From Cupriavidus necator (GTDB lineage Bacteria > Pseudomonadota > Gammaproteobacteria > Burkholderiales > Burkholderiaceae): a DNA stretch of 64,000 bases. Under the pieces are notes generated by a model that saw nothing but the letters and a program-made list of their open reading frames with translations, was not told the DNA's origin and ran no database searches. A program made the translations under genes and the position numbers. The stretch spans positions 2,728,001-2,792,000 of the forward strand of contig CP074381.1 of the NCBI GenBank assembly GCA_022041995.1, read 5' to 3'. Numbering within the stretch: position 1 is the stretch's first letter; the number at the start of each line of letters is the position of its first letter. Shown here piece after piece: positions 17,172 to 27,718 of this stretch.

Positions 17172-20035
17172 GATGTCAGCGCCGGCACGGCGGTGGATTC
17201 CCAGAAGCCCTTGCGGCACAGGCCGCGGGCGGTGCAATACAGGCAGGCGGAGGCATCGCCGAAGGCCGGCAGCCGGGCACCGTGGCGCAGGCGCATGACG
17301 TCGTCACGCATCTGCCGTTCCAGCCAGATGACGGCGGCTTCAAAATCGGGCAGGCCGACTTCGCGCTGCGCCGCAGGCGCGCCCTCGCGCGCGCCTTCTA
17401 GCGATACCCAACTGCCGGCTGCCGCATCGGCGCGCAGCAGGCCGTAGAACGGCAACTGGCAGTCTTCCTCGACCTCGGCCAGCTTGAGCTTGAGGCGGGT
17501 GGCGCTCTGCGTCTTGTAGTCGAGCACGGCATGCGCCCCGCCCGGGCCCTGGTCAAGCCGGTCGATGCGCCCGGTCAGGCGCAGCGGCTGGCCGTCGGGC
17601 ATCGGCAGGTCGATACCCGCGTCGAGCTCGCCGCCGCGCCAGAACCAGCCCTCGGCCTCGCGCGCGGATTGCCAGGCGACGTACGACGGCATCACCTCGC
17701 GCCAGCGCCGGTAGTAGGCAATGGCATTACCGTCCTCGGCCATCAGCGCGCCGAACACGTCGTCGGAAATCTCGGCCAGGCGGGCCAGGCGCTGGTCTTC
17801 CGCCAGCGCCTGGCCGCGCTCGCGCCGCGCCTGCAGGTCCTTGTGGTAGCGCAGCAGCACGTGGTGCAGGTGTTCGCCGATCTCGCGTTTTTCCAGTTCG
17901 TCGCTGACTGTCTCCAGCCCGGCCAGGCCCAGCATGCGGCCGGCGAAGAACTGGTAGGGGCAGCGGCGCAGCATGTTGTAGGCCTGCGCGCTCCAGCGCA
18001 CCGGCACCAGCGCGGGCTCTGCCGCCGGCGCCGGCATGCCCTGCGGATCGGCAAAGGTCTCGTGCGCCTGCGGTGCGGCGGCGGCTTCGATGCTGACGCC
18101 CGCGCGCGCGCAGCACGCCGCCAGCCGCTCGATCCAGCCCGACACATGATGCGGCTCGCCGCGGCTGCCGTAGCGTTGCCAGGTCAGCACCACGTCGTCG
18201 TTGTTCAGCAGCACTTCGGCCAGGTCGCGCGCCTGTTGCGCAAAGCGGGCCTCCCGGTCTTCCAGGTCCAGCTCGCGCCGCATCTGGTTGGAGAAGAACA
18301 TCAGCTCGGCGGCGCTGGACGGCAGTTGCGCGTCATCGCAGCCGACAATCACCACGCCCTCGAAGCGGCGCATGCGCGCGCCGTTCAGCGGCAGGATGGT
18401 GATGCGCGCCGGGCCGCTGGCCGAGGGCTCCTTGTAGGCGACCGATTCCAGCAGCGCCGACAGCATCGCGCGGAACTCGCCCTGCGACAGCGTGGCATGG
18501 CCGCCGGTCTCGTCCAGCGGCAACTCCTGCAGCCGCGCCAGCGCATCAAGCAGCTGGCTGCCGGCATCGTCCGCGGCCAGCGCCACGCGCATGCCGATGC
18601 CGTCGAGCATGCCGTCGAGCCGTTCCAGCCAGGTCGCCAGCGGATGCTGCGCCAGGCCGCGCGGCCAGCGCGCGGCTTCGTCGGCGAGCACGGCGATGAG
18701 CGCGTGCGCGGCACGGCGCGGTGCTTCGGCGGCATCCTCACCTTCCGCGGCAGCTTGCTGCGCGGCGCCCGGTGCGCTACCGAACAGCTGGCGCAGGCGC
18801 GCCCAGCCGCCGGTGATGCCCTCGCGCCGCACCTGGCGCTCCAGCAACGCGATGGCCGCGCCGCGCCCGGCAACCTCCGGCAGGCAGAACGGGCTCTTGA
18901 GCAGGTCCAGCAGCGCGGCGGTGTCGCCGTCGCGCACCAGCAGGTCGAACCAGCGCATCAGCGCGGCGGCGGCGCGCGTGGTGGACAGCTTCCAGCCGGT
19001 CTCGTCGCGCACTGGTGCGCCGGCCCGCGCCAGCAAGGCGCGGGCGCGCCGCGCCACCACGCGGTCGTGCGCGACCAGCGCCACCTGGCGGCGGCCTTCA
19101 TTGAGCCACTGCACCAGCTGCGCGGCTGCCGCGGCGGCTTCATCCTCAAAGCGCGCGCTGCCGATCACGCGGATCACCGGACGCTGCGGCGGCAGCGCAG
19201 GCATGGCCAGTGGGGGGGCGACGGCTTCGGCATCGTCGGCGATCCTTGCTTCCGGCCACAGTGCCAGCAGGGTCTGGTACCAGCCTGCATCGGTCTCGCC
19301 CTGCCCGGTCCAGTCATAGCCGACCTGCAGCACCGGCACCAGCTCGGCGGCATCGCGCAGGAATGCGGCTTCAAGCGGCGTTGGCGGGGTCGGGGCAATC
19401 CAGATCACCGGGCCGCGCAGCTGCTGCGACAGCTCGCGCAAGGCGCGGCGCCGCGCCGGCTGCGGATCGTCCGGCCCGGACAGCGCTTGCCAGAAAGCCA
19501 GCACGATGCGCGCCTCTTCGCCGAGGAAGCGCTCAGACAGATGCGAATAGGTCCGCTCCAGCGCGCCCTGCAGCAGGCCCGCGCGATCGTCGCCGTCGAT
19601 CTCGTCGTCGTCGCGGATGGCCGCGTCTTCGAGCCAGCGCGCGTTGAGCTCGTCGCAGATCGACAGCAGCGTCTGCGACAGGCCCCATGCGGCGGTCTCG
19701 TTCTGGGCGCCGAACGCACGGCGCAGCCAGTCCTGCCCGCGCACCGCCTGCTGCACGGCCAGCAGGCGCGCGGCCGGGCTGCGCACCGGGGCGCCCTCGG
19801 GCGGCAGGTCTAGCAGCCAGTGTCCCAGCGTCAGCACGCGCGGCAGCAGCCGCGGGCGGCCCGCCGCGCGGGCGGCGGCGTCCAGTGCCTGGCGCACGCC
19901 CGGGATCTGCGCGGCGGTGGGAACGACCACGTGCGCGCCCGCCTCCGGCGCGCCGCAGCGGTCGAGGAAATACCAGGCAGCGGTGGCCGCCTGGTCGAGG
20001 AAATCAGGGCCAGGGCGGAAACGGAGCGACGTCAT
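17168..20035 (-). CDS. AddB-like PD-(D/E)XK nuclease (probable DNA repair protein)
   Basis: 955-aa partner of the downstream helicase. The N-terminal two thirds resemble an inactivated helicase fold; no Walker A is seen where one would lie (VVVPTAAQIPG). The C-terminal nuclease has GRIDRLDQGPGG, AVLDYKTQS and a downstream QLPFYGLLRAD. Four cysteines suit an AddB-type iron-sulfur cluster: one in RRCPYQFFAGR and three in CLYCTARGLCRKGFW at the extreme C-terminus. The ATGA overlap with the next gene supports a two-subunit complex. This beta-proteobacterial version is distant from Bacillus AddB; assignment is by motifs and arrangement. Confidence 0.87.
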   Translation of the reverse strand: MTSLRFRPGPDFLDQAATAAWYFLDRCGAPEAGAHVVVPTAAQIPGVRQALDAAARAAGRPRLLPRVLTLGHWLLDLPPEGAPVRSPAARLLAVQQAVRGQDWLRRAFGAQNETAAWGLSQTLLSICDELNARWLEDAAIRDDDEIDGDDRAGLLQGALERTYSHLSERFLGEEARIVLAFWQALSGPDDPQPARRRALRELSQQLRGPVIWIAPTPPTPLEAAFLRDAAELVPVLQVGYDWTGQGETDAGWYQTLLALWPEARIADDAEAVAPPLAMPALPPQRPVIRVIGSARFEDEAAAAAAQLVQWLNEGRRQVALVAHDRVVARRARALLARAGAPVRDETGWKLSTTRAAAALMRWFDLLVRDGDTAALLDLLKSPFCLPEVAGRGAAIALLERQVRREGITGGWARLRQLFGSAPGAAQQAAAEGEDAAEAPRRAAHALIAVLADEAARWPRGLAQHPLATWLERLDGMLDGIGMRVALAADDAGSQLLDALARLQELPLDETGGHATLSQGEFRAMLSALLESVAYKEPSASGPARITILPLNGARMRRFEGVVIVGCDDAQLPSSAAELMFFSNQMRRELDLEDREARFAQQARDLAEVLLNNDDVVLTWQRYGSRGEPHHVSGWIERLAACCARAGVSIEAAAAPQAHETFADPQGMPAPAAEPALVPVRWSAQAYNMLRRCPYQFFAGRMLGLAGLETVSDELEKREIGEHLHHVLLRYHKDLQARRERGQALAEDQRLARLAEISDDVFGALMAEDGNAIAYYRRWREVMPSYVAWQSAREAEGWFWRGGELDAGIDLPMPDGQPLRLTGRIDRLDQGPGGAHAVLDYKTQSATRLKLKLAEVEEDCQLPFYGLLRADAAAGSWVSLEGAREGAPAAQREVGLPDFEAAVIWLERQMRDDVMRLRHGARLPAFGDASACLYCTARGLCRKGFWESTAVPALTS

Positions 20036-20173
20036 GGGCGCGTGGGGCGCAGCCCGGAATGGCTGCGCGAACTGCGTCGGTTGGCGAAAGCGTCAGGGTG
20101 CAACGGAAGCAATGCGGGCGCCACCGGCCTGAGCGGCTGGTGGCAAGTTTGATGCGGGACAGTCGGCGCCGGC

Positions 20174-20446
20174 TCAGTCCGAACCGCTTTCCAGCCGGGC
20201 GCGGATCTCGCGCGCGGTCTCGAGCAGGCCCTCATAGCCGGAGCGCGCATGCTCGGGCAGGTCCGGGTCGCCCACCAGGGTACCGAGGGTCTCGATGATG
20301 CTGTAGACCAGGCCGCGTGCGGCGCCGCTGGCAATGCTGTTGGTCTCCACGGCGCTGCTGATATGGTCCAGCGCATCGCTCAGGTGGTCCACGTCCGGCG
20401 CCTGGCCGGGCTCGGGCTGCGAAGGCTTGCGGGGATCGGTGTTCAT
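20174..20446 (-). CDS. Hypothetical protein, 90 aa
   Basis: Small acidic soluble protein with a proline-rich first 15 residues and then a mostly helical body (VDHLSDALDHISSAVE, GLVYSIIETLGTL). No signal peptide, membrane segment, Cys or recognised domain. It lies 138 bases upstream of the AddB-like gene on the same strand and could be the first gene of that unit. Codon use matches its neighbours, which supports its being real. Function unknown. Confidence 0.65.
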   Translation of the reverse strand: MNTDPRKPSQPEPGQAPDVDHLSDALDHISSAVETNSIASGAARGLVYSIIETLGTLVGDPDLPEHARSGYEGLLETAREIRARLESGSD

Positions 20447-20888
20447 GTCGATGACCTAGTCAGTGGCGCAGGATGCAAGATTGGCCCGCTGGCGCCGCCC
20501 GCGAACCACTTTCTATTCTACGCGCACGCCACGCGCAACCGGCACCGCGCGACGTGCACAAGTGCATTCTATGACACACCCTCCCGCACGCCGCAAGCGA
20601 TTGCCCGAATCTCTCGGCGCCATAGAAAATAAGCATTTCAATGAATCCCCCGATTGCAGCAGAATCATTTGCGTGCCGGCGCTCTTTCGAGTGTTTGCCA
20701 GGCCGGTCTTGAAAATCGGCAAACTGGTAACATATCGGCAGCACCGGGCGCGGCAGCGGCCCCACAGCCTGTTTGCGAGCTGCGGAGGCCGCCCGACGGG
20801 TCCGCGCAATCTCGTGTAAGGTAACGGTTCGGCCCTCCGAAGTCTCCAGCCTTCAACATAAACAGAGCGAAACCAGAGGTTTTCCGCC
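20447..20888. other. Intergenic region between a minus-strand hypothetical gene and trxA
   Basis: 442 bases, clearly less GC-rich than the surrounding genes, separating divergent genes, so it should hold promoters in both directions. A TTGAAA at 20709-20714 is a possible -35 for trxA, but the hexamers 16-18 bases on are poor. Open frames here lack normal codon bias. No RNA or repeat was recognised. Confidence 0.6.
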
Positions 20889-21215
20889 ATGAGCGAACAA
20901 ATCAAGTATGTGAGCGACGCCTCCTTCGACGCTGACGTCCTCCAGTCCGACAAACCCGTCCTGCTCGATTTCTGGGCGGAATGGTGCGGCCCCTGCAAGA
21001 TGATCGCGCCGATCCTGGACGAAGTCGCCAAGGACTACGGCGACAAGCTGCAGATCGCCAAGATCAATGTCGATGAGAACCAGCAGGTGCCGGCCAAGTT
21101 CGGCATCCGCGGCATCCCGACGCTGATCCTGTTCAAGAACGGCGCAGTCGCGGCCCAGAAGGTCGGCGCGCTGTCCAAGTCGCAACTGACCGCCTTCCTC
21201 GACGGCAACCTGTAA
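20889..21215 (+). CDS. trxA: Thioredoxin 1
   Basis: 108-aa cytoplasmic thiol-disulfide reductant. The active site [10 protein letters not shown] is at about residues 29-38, with the conserved cis-proline segment [11 protein letters not shown] further on and no extra domain. It lies upstream of rho on the same strand, as in many beta- and gamma-proteobacteria. A terminator directly after it separates the two. Intact. Confidence 0.97.
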   Translation: MSEQIKYVSDASFDADVLQSDKPVLLDFWAEWCGPCKMIAPILDEVAKDYGDKLQIAKINVDENQQVPAKFGIRGIPTLILFKNGAVAAQKVGALSKSQLTAFLDGNL

Positions 21216-21223
21216 GCTGCGCG

Positions 21224-21252
21224 CCGGGACCTGACCCACGGTCCCGGTTTTG
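21224..21252 (+). terminator. Rho-independent terminator of trxA
   Basis: An eight-base-pair stem CCGGGACC / GGTCCCGG with an eight-base loop is followed by TTTT, starting nine bases after the trxA stop codon. Confidence 0.8.
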
Positions 21253-21395
21253 TCACGATCCGACGTGCGCGCGCCACATCCTGGCGCGCCGGTCGGATTG
21301 TGCTAAGATGCCACCAACAACTCCCCGAGCGTTCGCTCATTTCCTCCCCCTTCCCTTTAGGTCTCGCCCGTCCGGGCCATCTGTACCCCTCGTCT

Positions 21396-22658
21396 ATGCA
21401 CCTGACAGAACTCAAATCGCTTCACGTGTCTGCGCTTCTCGAAATGGCGGCTACGCTCGAGATCGACAACGCACAACGGATGCGCAAACAAGAACTGATG
21501 TTTGCGATCCTGAAGAAGCGCGCCAAGATGGGCGAAACCATCTTTGGAGACGGCACGCTGGAGGTGCTGCCCGACGGCTTCGGCTTCCTGCGCTCGCCCG
21601 AAACCTCGTATCTGGCCAGCACGGATGACATCTACATCAGCCCGTCCCAGATCCGCCGCTTCAACCTGCACACCGGCGATTCGATCGAGGGTGAAGTGCG
21701 TACGCCCAAGGACGGCGAACGCTACTTTGCACTGGTCAAGGTGGACAAGGTCAACGGGCAGCCGCCCGAAGCGGTCAAGAACCGCATCATGTTCGAGAAC
21801 CTGACGCCGCTGCACCCGAACCGGCCGCTCACGCTCGAACGCGATATCAAGGCTGAAGAAAACATCACCGGCCGCATCATCGACATGATCGCGCCGATCG
21901 GCCGCGGCCAGCGTGCGCTGCTGGTGGCATCGCCCAAGTCCGGCAAGACCGTGATGCTGCAGCACATCGCCCACGCGATTGCCAACAACCATCCGGAAGC
22001 GGACCTGTTCGTGCTGCTGATCGACGAGCGCCCGGAAGAAGTGACCGAGATGATGCGCTCGGTGCGCGGCGAAGTGGTTGCGTCGACCTTCGACGAACCG
22101 GCCATCCGTCACGTCCAGGTTGCCGAAATGGTGATCGAGAAAGCCAAGCGCCTGGTCGAACTGAAGCGCGACGTGGTGATCCTGCTGGACTCCATCACCC
22201 GCCTGGCGCGTGCCTACAACACCGTGGTGCCGGCCTCGGGCAAGGTGCTGACCGGTGGTGTGGACGCCAACGCGCTGCAGCGCCCGAAGCGCTTCTTCGG
22301 TGCCGCGCGCAACCTGGAAGAAGGCGGTTCGCTGACCATCATCGCCACCGCGCTGATCGAAACCGGCAGCCGCATGGACGACGTGATCTATGAAGAGTTC
22401 AAGGGCACCGGCAATATGGAAGTGCACCTGGAACGCCGCCTGGCCGAGAAGCGCGTCTACCCGTCGATCAACCTGAACAAGTCGGGCACGCGCCGCGAAG
22501 AGCTGCTGATCAAGCCGGAAATCCTGCAGAAGATCTGGATCCTGCGCAAGTTCATCTCCGACATGGATGAAGTGCAGGCGATGGAATTCATTATGGACAA
22601 GATGAAGGCCACGAAGAACAACGCCGAGTTTTTCGATATGATGCGCAGAGGTGGCTGA
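21396..22658 (+). CDS. rho: Transcription termination factor Rho
   Basis: 420-aa hexameric RNA helicase that terminates transcription. It begins [18 protein letters not shown] (Rho N-terminal domain). An RNA-binding cold-shock fold follows with DGFGFLRSP and [13 protein letters not shown]. The ATPase core has Walker [10 protein letters not shown] at about 178-186, Walker [16 protein letters not shown] and the Q-loop region [16 protein letters not shown]. The frame is open to 21300 but ATG 21396 matches the family start. Intact. Confidence 0.97.
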   Translation: MHLTELKSLHVSALLEMAATLEIDNAQRMRKQELMFAILKKRAKMGETIFGDGTLEVLPDGFGFLRSPETSYLASTDDIYISPSQIRRFNLHTGDSIEGEVRTPKDGERYFALVKVDKVNGQPPEAVKNRIMFENLTPLHPNRPLTLERDIKAEENITGRIIDMIAPIGRGQRALLVASPKSGKTVMLQHIAHAIANNHPEADLFVLLIDERPEEVTEMMRSVRGEVVASTFDEPAIRHVQVAEMVIEKAKRLVELKRDVVILLDSITRLARAYNTVVPASGKVLTGGVDANALQRPKRFFGAARNLEEGGSLTIIATALIETGSRMDDVIYEEFKGTGNMEVHLERRLAEKRVYPSINLNKSGTRREELLIKPEILQKIWILRKFISDMDEVQAMEFIMDKMKATKNNAEFFDMMRRGG

Positions 22659-22743
22659 GCCTGGTGACCTCCCCTAAATGGCTTGGCGACAAGCTGTTTG
22701 CGGGGCAGGCCACTTACTGCAGCATCGCCGCAAGGCGGACAGG

Positions 22744-22770
22744 AAGGCGTGCCATGGCACGCCTTTTTTT
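22744..22770 (+). terminator. Rho-independent terminator of rho
   Basis: A GC-rich palindrome GGCGTGCCATGGCACGCC is followed at once by seven T. An upstream ATG for mtfA (22754) would fall inside it, which argues for the later mtfA start at 22823. Confidence 0.85.
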
Positions 22771-22822
22771 GTTGCCCGACCTTTTGTTGCCGGACCATTT
22801 CACAGCGCACGGCGCTACGCCC

Positions 22823-23673
22823 ATGCTCGGCAAACTGACCTCATTCCTTCGCACCCGCTCGCGGGCCCGCAAGCTGGAGCACTACGCCATCCCCGACGCG
22901 CTGTGGACGCGCACGGTCGCCACGCTGCCGTTCGTGCAGCGCTACGGCAGCGAAGACCTGGCGGCGCTGCGCGAGCTGGCCACCCTGTTCATCGCCGAGA
23001 AGGAATACTCCACCGCGCACGACCTGCCGCTGGCCGACGACATGGTGGCGAGCGTTGCCGTGCAGGCCTGCGTGCCGATCCTGAAGCTGGGGCTGCCGTG
23101 GTACCGGGGCTGGCATGGCATCGTGCTCTACCCGGGCGAGTTCATCATCCGCCGGACCGTGCAGGACGAGATCGGCCTGGTGCACGGCGTGGTCGAGGAA
23201 GCCAGCGGCGAGGCCTGGGAGCACGGGCCGGTGATCCTGTCCTGGCCCGACGTGCACACCCCGGGGCCGGCATCGACAGCGGCCACGAACTGCCGGCCGA
23301 TACCTACAACGTGGTCATCCACGAGTTTGCCCACAAGCTGGACATGCTCGACGGCGAGCCCGACGGCGTGCCGCCCTTCTCGCGCGTGCTGCACCCGGAC
23401 ATCGACGCGGAAGCCTGGGCCGAGACCTTCCTGACCGAGTACGACCGCTTTGCCGAGGCCTGGGAGGCGCGCGACGAGGCCGACTGGGAGCACCCGGAGC
23501 GGCTGCCTCCGGCGCTACGCATCATCGACCCATACGGGACCGAGGCGCCGAGCGAGTTCTTTGCCGTGACGTCAGAGGCATTTTTTGTCGAACCGACCGG
23601 GCTTGCGCGGCATTGGCCGGTTGTATACCAGTCGCTGGCCGCCTTCTATCGCCAGGACCCGGCCTCAATGTGA
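22823..23673 (+). CDS. mtfA: MtfA-like zinc-dependent peptidase (frameshifted)
   Basis: Cytoplasmic metallopeptidase related to E. coli MtfA (Mlc titration factor A). Recognisable are the N-terminal arm (MLGKLTSFLRTRSRARKLE), the segment WRGWHGIVLYPGEF-like YRGWHGIVLYPGEF, and the zinc motif VVIHEFAHKLDMLDG. Late SEFFAVTSEAFF holds the third ligand Glu. The first and second halves are in different frames, joined by adding one G near 23258 (CCGGGGCCGG to CCGGGGGCCGG). That restores 283 aa, a normal length. Part of the one-base-loss pattern of this window. Confidence 0.87.
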
Positions 23674-23874
23674 TGTTTTTGCCGCATTTTTACCCAACAC
23701 TTTCTGTGCCGCGCGTGGCGCAGTCTCTTCCCCAAGTCTTTGTTTTTCTGCCATAATCCCGGTTTGCCCGTTACCGGCAAGTGGTTCGTTCGTCGCCGCG
23801 CTATGCACGCTCTCGCCCTTGGCAGAGAACAGCGGATTGCAACGGACTGGCTACCCAACCAGAAAGGACTCATC

Positions 23875-24134
23875 ATGAAAGAAGGCATTCACCCGAATTA
23901 CCGCGAAGTCGTGTTCCAGGACATGTCCAGCGACTTCAGCTTCATCACCCGCTCGACCATCCAGACCAAGGACAAGATCGTGAAGGACGGCAAGGAATAC
24001 CCGCTGGCCAAGATCGAAGTCTCGTCGGAATCGCACCCGTTCTACACCGGCACCCAGAAGATCATGGACACGGCCGCCGCGTGGAAAAATTCCGCCAGAA
24101 GTTCGGCAACAAGCTGGGCAAGGCTGCGAAGTAA
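23875..24134 (+). CDS. rpmE2: 50S ribosomal protein L31 type B (frameshifted)
   Basis: Ribosomal protein L31, zinc-independent paralogue: no cysteines are present. It starts [17 protein letters not shown] at ATG 23875. The reading frame breaks near 24076 after QKIMDTA; the expected [19 protein letters not shown] continues in another frame. Adding one G (GGCCGCC to GGCCGGCC) gives 86 aa, the usual length. A ribosomal protein truncated this way would be unusual, so the break is more likely an error in the sequence. A strong terminator follows. Confidence 0.92.
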
Positions 24135-24197
24135 TCGCTTTCAGCGAACCCCGCTTCGCAAGGCCTGCGGACAGATGCTCCGGGGCCTGTGCGAAAC

Positions 24198-24233
24198 AGC
24201 AAAGAGGCAGCATCGGCTGCCTCTTTGCTTTTG
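24198..24233 (+). terminator. Rho-independent terminator of rpmE2
   Basis: A 14-base-pair perfect stem (AGCAAAGAGGCAGC / GCTGCCTCTTTGCT) with an ATCG loop and a following TTTGT, 64 bases after the rpmE2 stop. Confidence 0.88.
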
Positions 24234-24379
24234 TGCCGGACCATGACCGGCACCGCTGCATTCATTGGATTTACCCCACACCCCGTGAGGCTTGCACGCC
24301 ATGCCGCGGCCCGCGTGGCCGCCGCATGCGCGATACTGTGGCCTTCGCGCCATTGCGCCACGGCCCGACCTGAGCATCG

Positions 24380-26166
24380 ATGCGTCAAGCCAATACATCA
24401 CCCGTCCAGTTGACCGCTGCCGCGACCGGCGCCCTGCCGCGCGCGCTGTTGCTGGCGATCTGCATCATCTATGGCCTGGTCGGCCTGTTCGGCCGCGACC
24501 CGTGGAAGAACGAGGACGCAGCCGGCTTTGGCGTGATGTGGCAGCTGGCCACCGGCAACCTGCACGACTGGCTGATGCCGAATATCGTCGGCCGCCCGTA
24601 CAACGAGGACGGCCCGCTGGTGTTCTGGATCGGCGCGCTGATGATTCGCGGCTTTGGCAGCTGGCTGGGCGCGGCCGACGCCGCGCGGCTGGCCACGGCG
24701 CTGTTCTTCTTCGCGACCTGCGCCTGCATCTGGTACACCACCTACCTGCTGGGCCGGCGCGACGAGGTCCAGCCATTTGCCTATGCCTTCGGCGGCCAGC
24801 CCAACGCGCGCGATTACGGCCGCACGCTGGCCGACGGCGCGCTGCTGATCTTCCTGGCCTGCGTGGGCCTGGCCATGCGCGGGCACGAGACCACGCCGCA
24901 GGTCGGCCAGGTCGCCTTTATCGCACTGGCCCTGTACGGCATGGTGCGCAGCCTCGACAAGCCGATCCAGGGCAGCCTGGTCTATGGGGCCGCGCTGGGC
25001 GGACTGGCGCTGGCCAGCGGGCCCATGCTGCCGCTGGCGCTGCTGGGCGCAGCGCGGTCTGCGCGCTGGCGTGCAAGCCGCTGCCGTGGCGGCGCCTGGC
25101 CGCCATCGGCATTCCGCTGGCGCTGCTGATGGTGTCCGCGTGGCTGGCGGCCGCCTACTTCGGCGCAGCCGACCGCGACGAGGCGGTGGCCTTCATCCGC
25201 GAATGGTCGCGCTATGACCGCCGCAGCTACGGCTCGCCCAATATGGCGACCTTCGGCTTCAACATGCGCAACCTGTTCCTGTACACGTGGCCGGTCTGGC
25301 CGATCGCGGGCTGGGCCTGGATCGCCTGGGCCGGCATGCGCCGCGCCCCGCATGTGGCGGCGCCGCTGGCACTGCTGCTGCCGGTGCTGGTGCTGCTGTT
25401 CCTGCAACGCAGCGCCGGCGACGTACAGTTCATCCTGCTGCTGCCGCCGATGGCCGTGCTGGCCGCATTTGCGCTGCCCACGCTGGCGCGCGGCGTGATC
25501 AATGCGATCGACTGGTTCGCGCTGCTGTTCTTCACCATCTTCGGCGGCACGATCTGGTTCATGTGGGTCGCCAAGACCACCGGCTGGCCGCCGCGCATCG
25601 CACGCAATGTCTTCCGCCAGCTGCCCGGCTACCAGCATGAGTTCACCATCGCCGCGGTGGTGCTCGCGCTGGCGGCCACGGTCGCGTGGGTGCTGATCGT
25701 GCGCTGGCGGCTGTCGCGCGCGCCCAAGCAGATCTGGCGCCCGGTGGTGATTTCCGCCGCCGGCACCACCCTGATGTGGGTCATGGCAATGACGCTGTGG
25801 CTGCCCTCGATCAACTACGGCAAGACCTACCGCGACGTGGCCCAGGCCGCGGCGATGGCGCTGCCGCCTGCCTACCAGTGCGTTCAGCCGATCCGCATGG
25901 GCGATGCGCAGCTGGCGTCGTTTGCCTATTTCGGCCATATCCGCTTTGGCGGCCCCAACGACGGCTGCGACGTGCTGCTGCGCCATGACTCGGTCGACTA
26001 TGGCGAGCCGGGCAATATCTCGCATTTCGCGTGGCGGCTGATCTGGGAAGGCCGCCGCCCCGCGGACCGCGACGAGCGCTTCCGCATGTATCGGCTGGTC
26101 GATACCGCACGCGCCGTCCATCCGCGCCCGGACCTGCCGCGGCGCCGCCTGCCGCGCCAGCCCTGA
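24380..26166 (+). CDS. Family 39-type (ArnT-like) membrane glycosyltransferase (frameshifted)
   Basis: Polytopic GT-C-fold enzyme that would transfer a sugar from a lipid-linked donor on the periplasmic side. After a first helix it has GRDPWKNEDAAGFGVMWQ, an acidic motif like the catalytic loop of ArnT/PMT enzymes, then about ten more hydrophobic helices and a C-terminal soluble region. The frame changes near 25055: LALLGAA is followed by VCALACKPLPW only if one base is added in GCAGCGCGG. Restored length is 595 aa. Acceptor and sugar unknown; no lipid A modification genes are adjacent. Confidence 0.78.
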
Positions 26167-26278
26167 GCCCTTTCCGGCGTCACCACCACCGCAGCGCCTG
26201 TCGCGCCATCGAACCATTCCGGCCGCAGGCGGCTGCGGGGCTGGCCATCCAGCCCTGATCAAGCCCGCCAGGCCCCGA

Positions 26279-27631
26279 ATGACCCTGTTCCAAGACCTTC
26301 GCCGTATCGCCAGCCTGGCCGGCCCAGTGCTGGCCGGCCAGCTTGCCGTTATCGCCTTTGGCGTCATCGATACCGTGATGGCCGGGCGCGCCTCGGCTAC
26401 CGACCTGGCCGCCGTGGGCCTGGGCGGCTCGATCTACGTCACCATCTATATCAGTCTGATGGGCGTATTGCAGGCGCTGTCGCCCATCGCCGGGCAGCTC
26501 TATGGCGCCGGCCGCATCGAGGCGATCGGCGCCGAGGTCCGGCAGGCCGCATGGCTGGGCGCCGCGCTGGCGATTCCGGGCGTGCTGCTGCTGGCCTTCC
26601 CGGCCCCGCTGCTCGCTTTCGCGAAGGCGCCGCCCGAACTGGTCGAGAAAGCCACCGCCTACCTGCATTTCGGCGCCTTCGGGCTGCCAGCGGCGCTGGG
26701 TTTTCGCATCTACTCGGCGCTGAACAATGCGCTGTCGCGCCCGATCATGGTGACGGTGCTGCAGATCGGTGGGCTGGCGCTGAAGGTGCCGCTCAATGCC
26801 TGGTTCATCCATGGCGGCCTGGGCGTGCCGGCAATGGGCGGACCCGGCTGCGGCCTGGCCTCCACGCTGATCAGCTGGGCCTGGTGCATCGCCGGGCTGC
26901 TGATCCTGCGCTACGGCACCGCCTATCACCCGCTGCGGATCTTCAGTACGTGGAGCTGGCCGGCTGCCGCCCCGCTGCGCGCGCTGCTGCGGCTGGGCGT
27001 GCCGATGGGCCTGACCTACCTGATCGAGATCACCTCATTCACGCTGATGTCGATCTTCATCACGCGCCTGGGCACGGTGACGCTGGCCGGGCACCAGATC
27101 ATCGCCAACCTGGGCGCGGTGGCCTACATGCTGCCGCTGTCGCTGGGGATTGCCACTTCGACGCTGGTGGCACAGCATCTCGGCGCGCGCGACCTGGCCG
27201 GCGCCAGCCGCCTTGCCTGGCGCGGGATCCGCATGGCGGTAACGCTGGCGGTGCTGACCGGCGCCCTGCTGTGGCTGCTGCGCAAGCCGGTGCTGCATGC
27301 CTACGCGAGCGATCCCGCGGTGGTCGCGGCAGCGCTGCCGCTGGTGCTGTTCGTGGCGTTCTACCAGGCCTTCGACGCGGTGCAGGTGATGACGGCGTTT
27401 ATCCTGCGCGCGTACAAGATCGCACTGATTCCGACGCTGATCTACGCCGGCTCGCTGTGGGGCATCGGACTTGGCGGGGGTTATGTGCTGGGCTTCGGGC
27501 TGATTGAGGGCATGCCCGCCTTCACGCGCGGCGCCAGCGGCTTCTGGCTGGCCAACAGCATCAGCCTGGCGATTGCAGGCGTGCTGCTGGTGCGGTATTT
27601 CGGCCGGGTCAGCAAGGATCCGGAAAACTGA
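26279..27631 (+). CDS. MATE-family efflux transporter (NorM-like)
   Basis: 450-aa inner-membrane exporter with about twelve transmembrane helices in two related halves (MatE repeats). These begin at SLAGPVLAGQLAVIAFGVIDTVMAG and at RLGVPMGLTYLIEITSF, quoted as short parts. Such proteins export cationic drugs or metabolites with Na+ or H+ coupling. It follows the glycosyltransferase gene after 112 bases on the same strand. Intact and of normal length; substrate unknown. Confidence 0.9.
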   Translation: MTLFQDLRRIASLAGPVLAGQLAVIAFGVIDTVMAGRASATDLAAVGLGGSIYVTIYISLMGVLQALSPIAGQLYGAGRIEAIGAEVRQAAWLGAALAIPGVLLLAFPAPLLAFAKAPPELVEKATAYLHFGAFGLPAALGFRIYSALNNALSRPIMVTVLQIGGLALKVPLNAWFIHGGLGVPAMGGPGCGLASTLISWAWCIAGLLILRYGTAYHPLRIFSTWSWPAAAPLRALLRLGVPMGLTYLIEITSFTLMSIFITRLGTVTLAGHQIIANLGAVAYMLPLSLGIATSTLVAQHLGARDLAGASRLAWRGIRMAVTLAVLTGALLWLLRKPVLHAYASDPAVVAAALPLVLFVAFYQAFDAVQVMTAFILRAYKIALIPTLIYAGSLWGIGLGGGYVLGFGLIEGMPAFTRGASGFWLANSISLAIAGVLLVRYFGRVSKDPEN

Positions 27632-27686
27632 ATCTGGCACTGGCCGCCCGCAAGGGCGGCGGCCCGCAACTTCAGTAGCCGGAAAA

Positions 27687-27716
27687 GAAAAACGCCCGCT
27701 TGCGCGGGCGTTTTAA
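27687..27716. terminator. Bidirectional terminator between the MATE gene and the tRNA operon
   Basis: Stem AAAACGCCCGC / GCGGGCGTTTT with loop TTGC. T-runs appear on both strands, so it can end the plus-strand MATE transcript and the minus-strand tRNA operon that abut here. Confidence 0.85.
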
Positions 27717-27718
27717 TT

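Noticed and set aside
17531..19813. A 760-codon open frame on the plus strand, and many similar long frames opposite real genes
   Set aside because: They lie exactly opposite genes with recognised motifs, read as low-complexity His/Arg/Gln/Gly/Ala-rich protein, and arise because high-GC genes leave few stops on the other strand.
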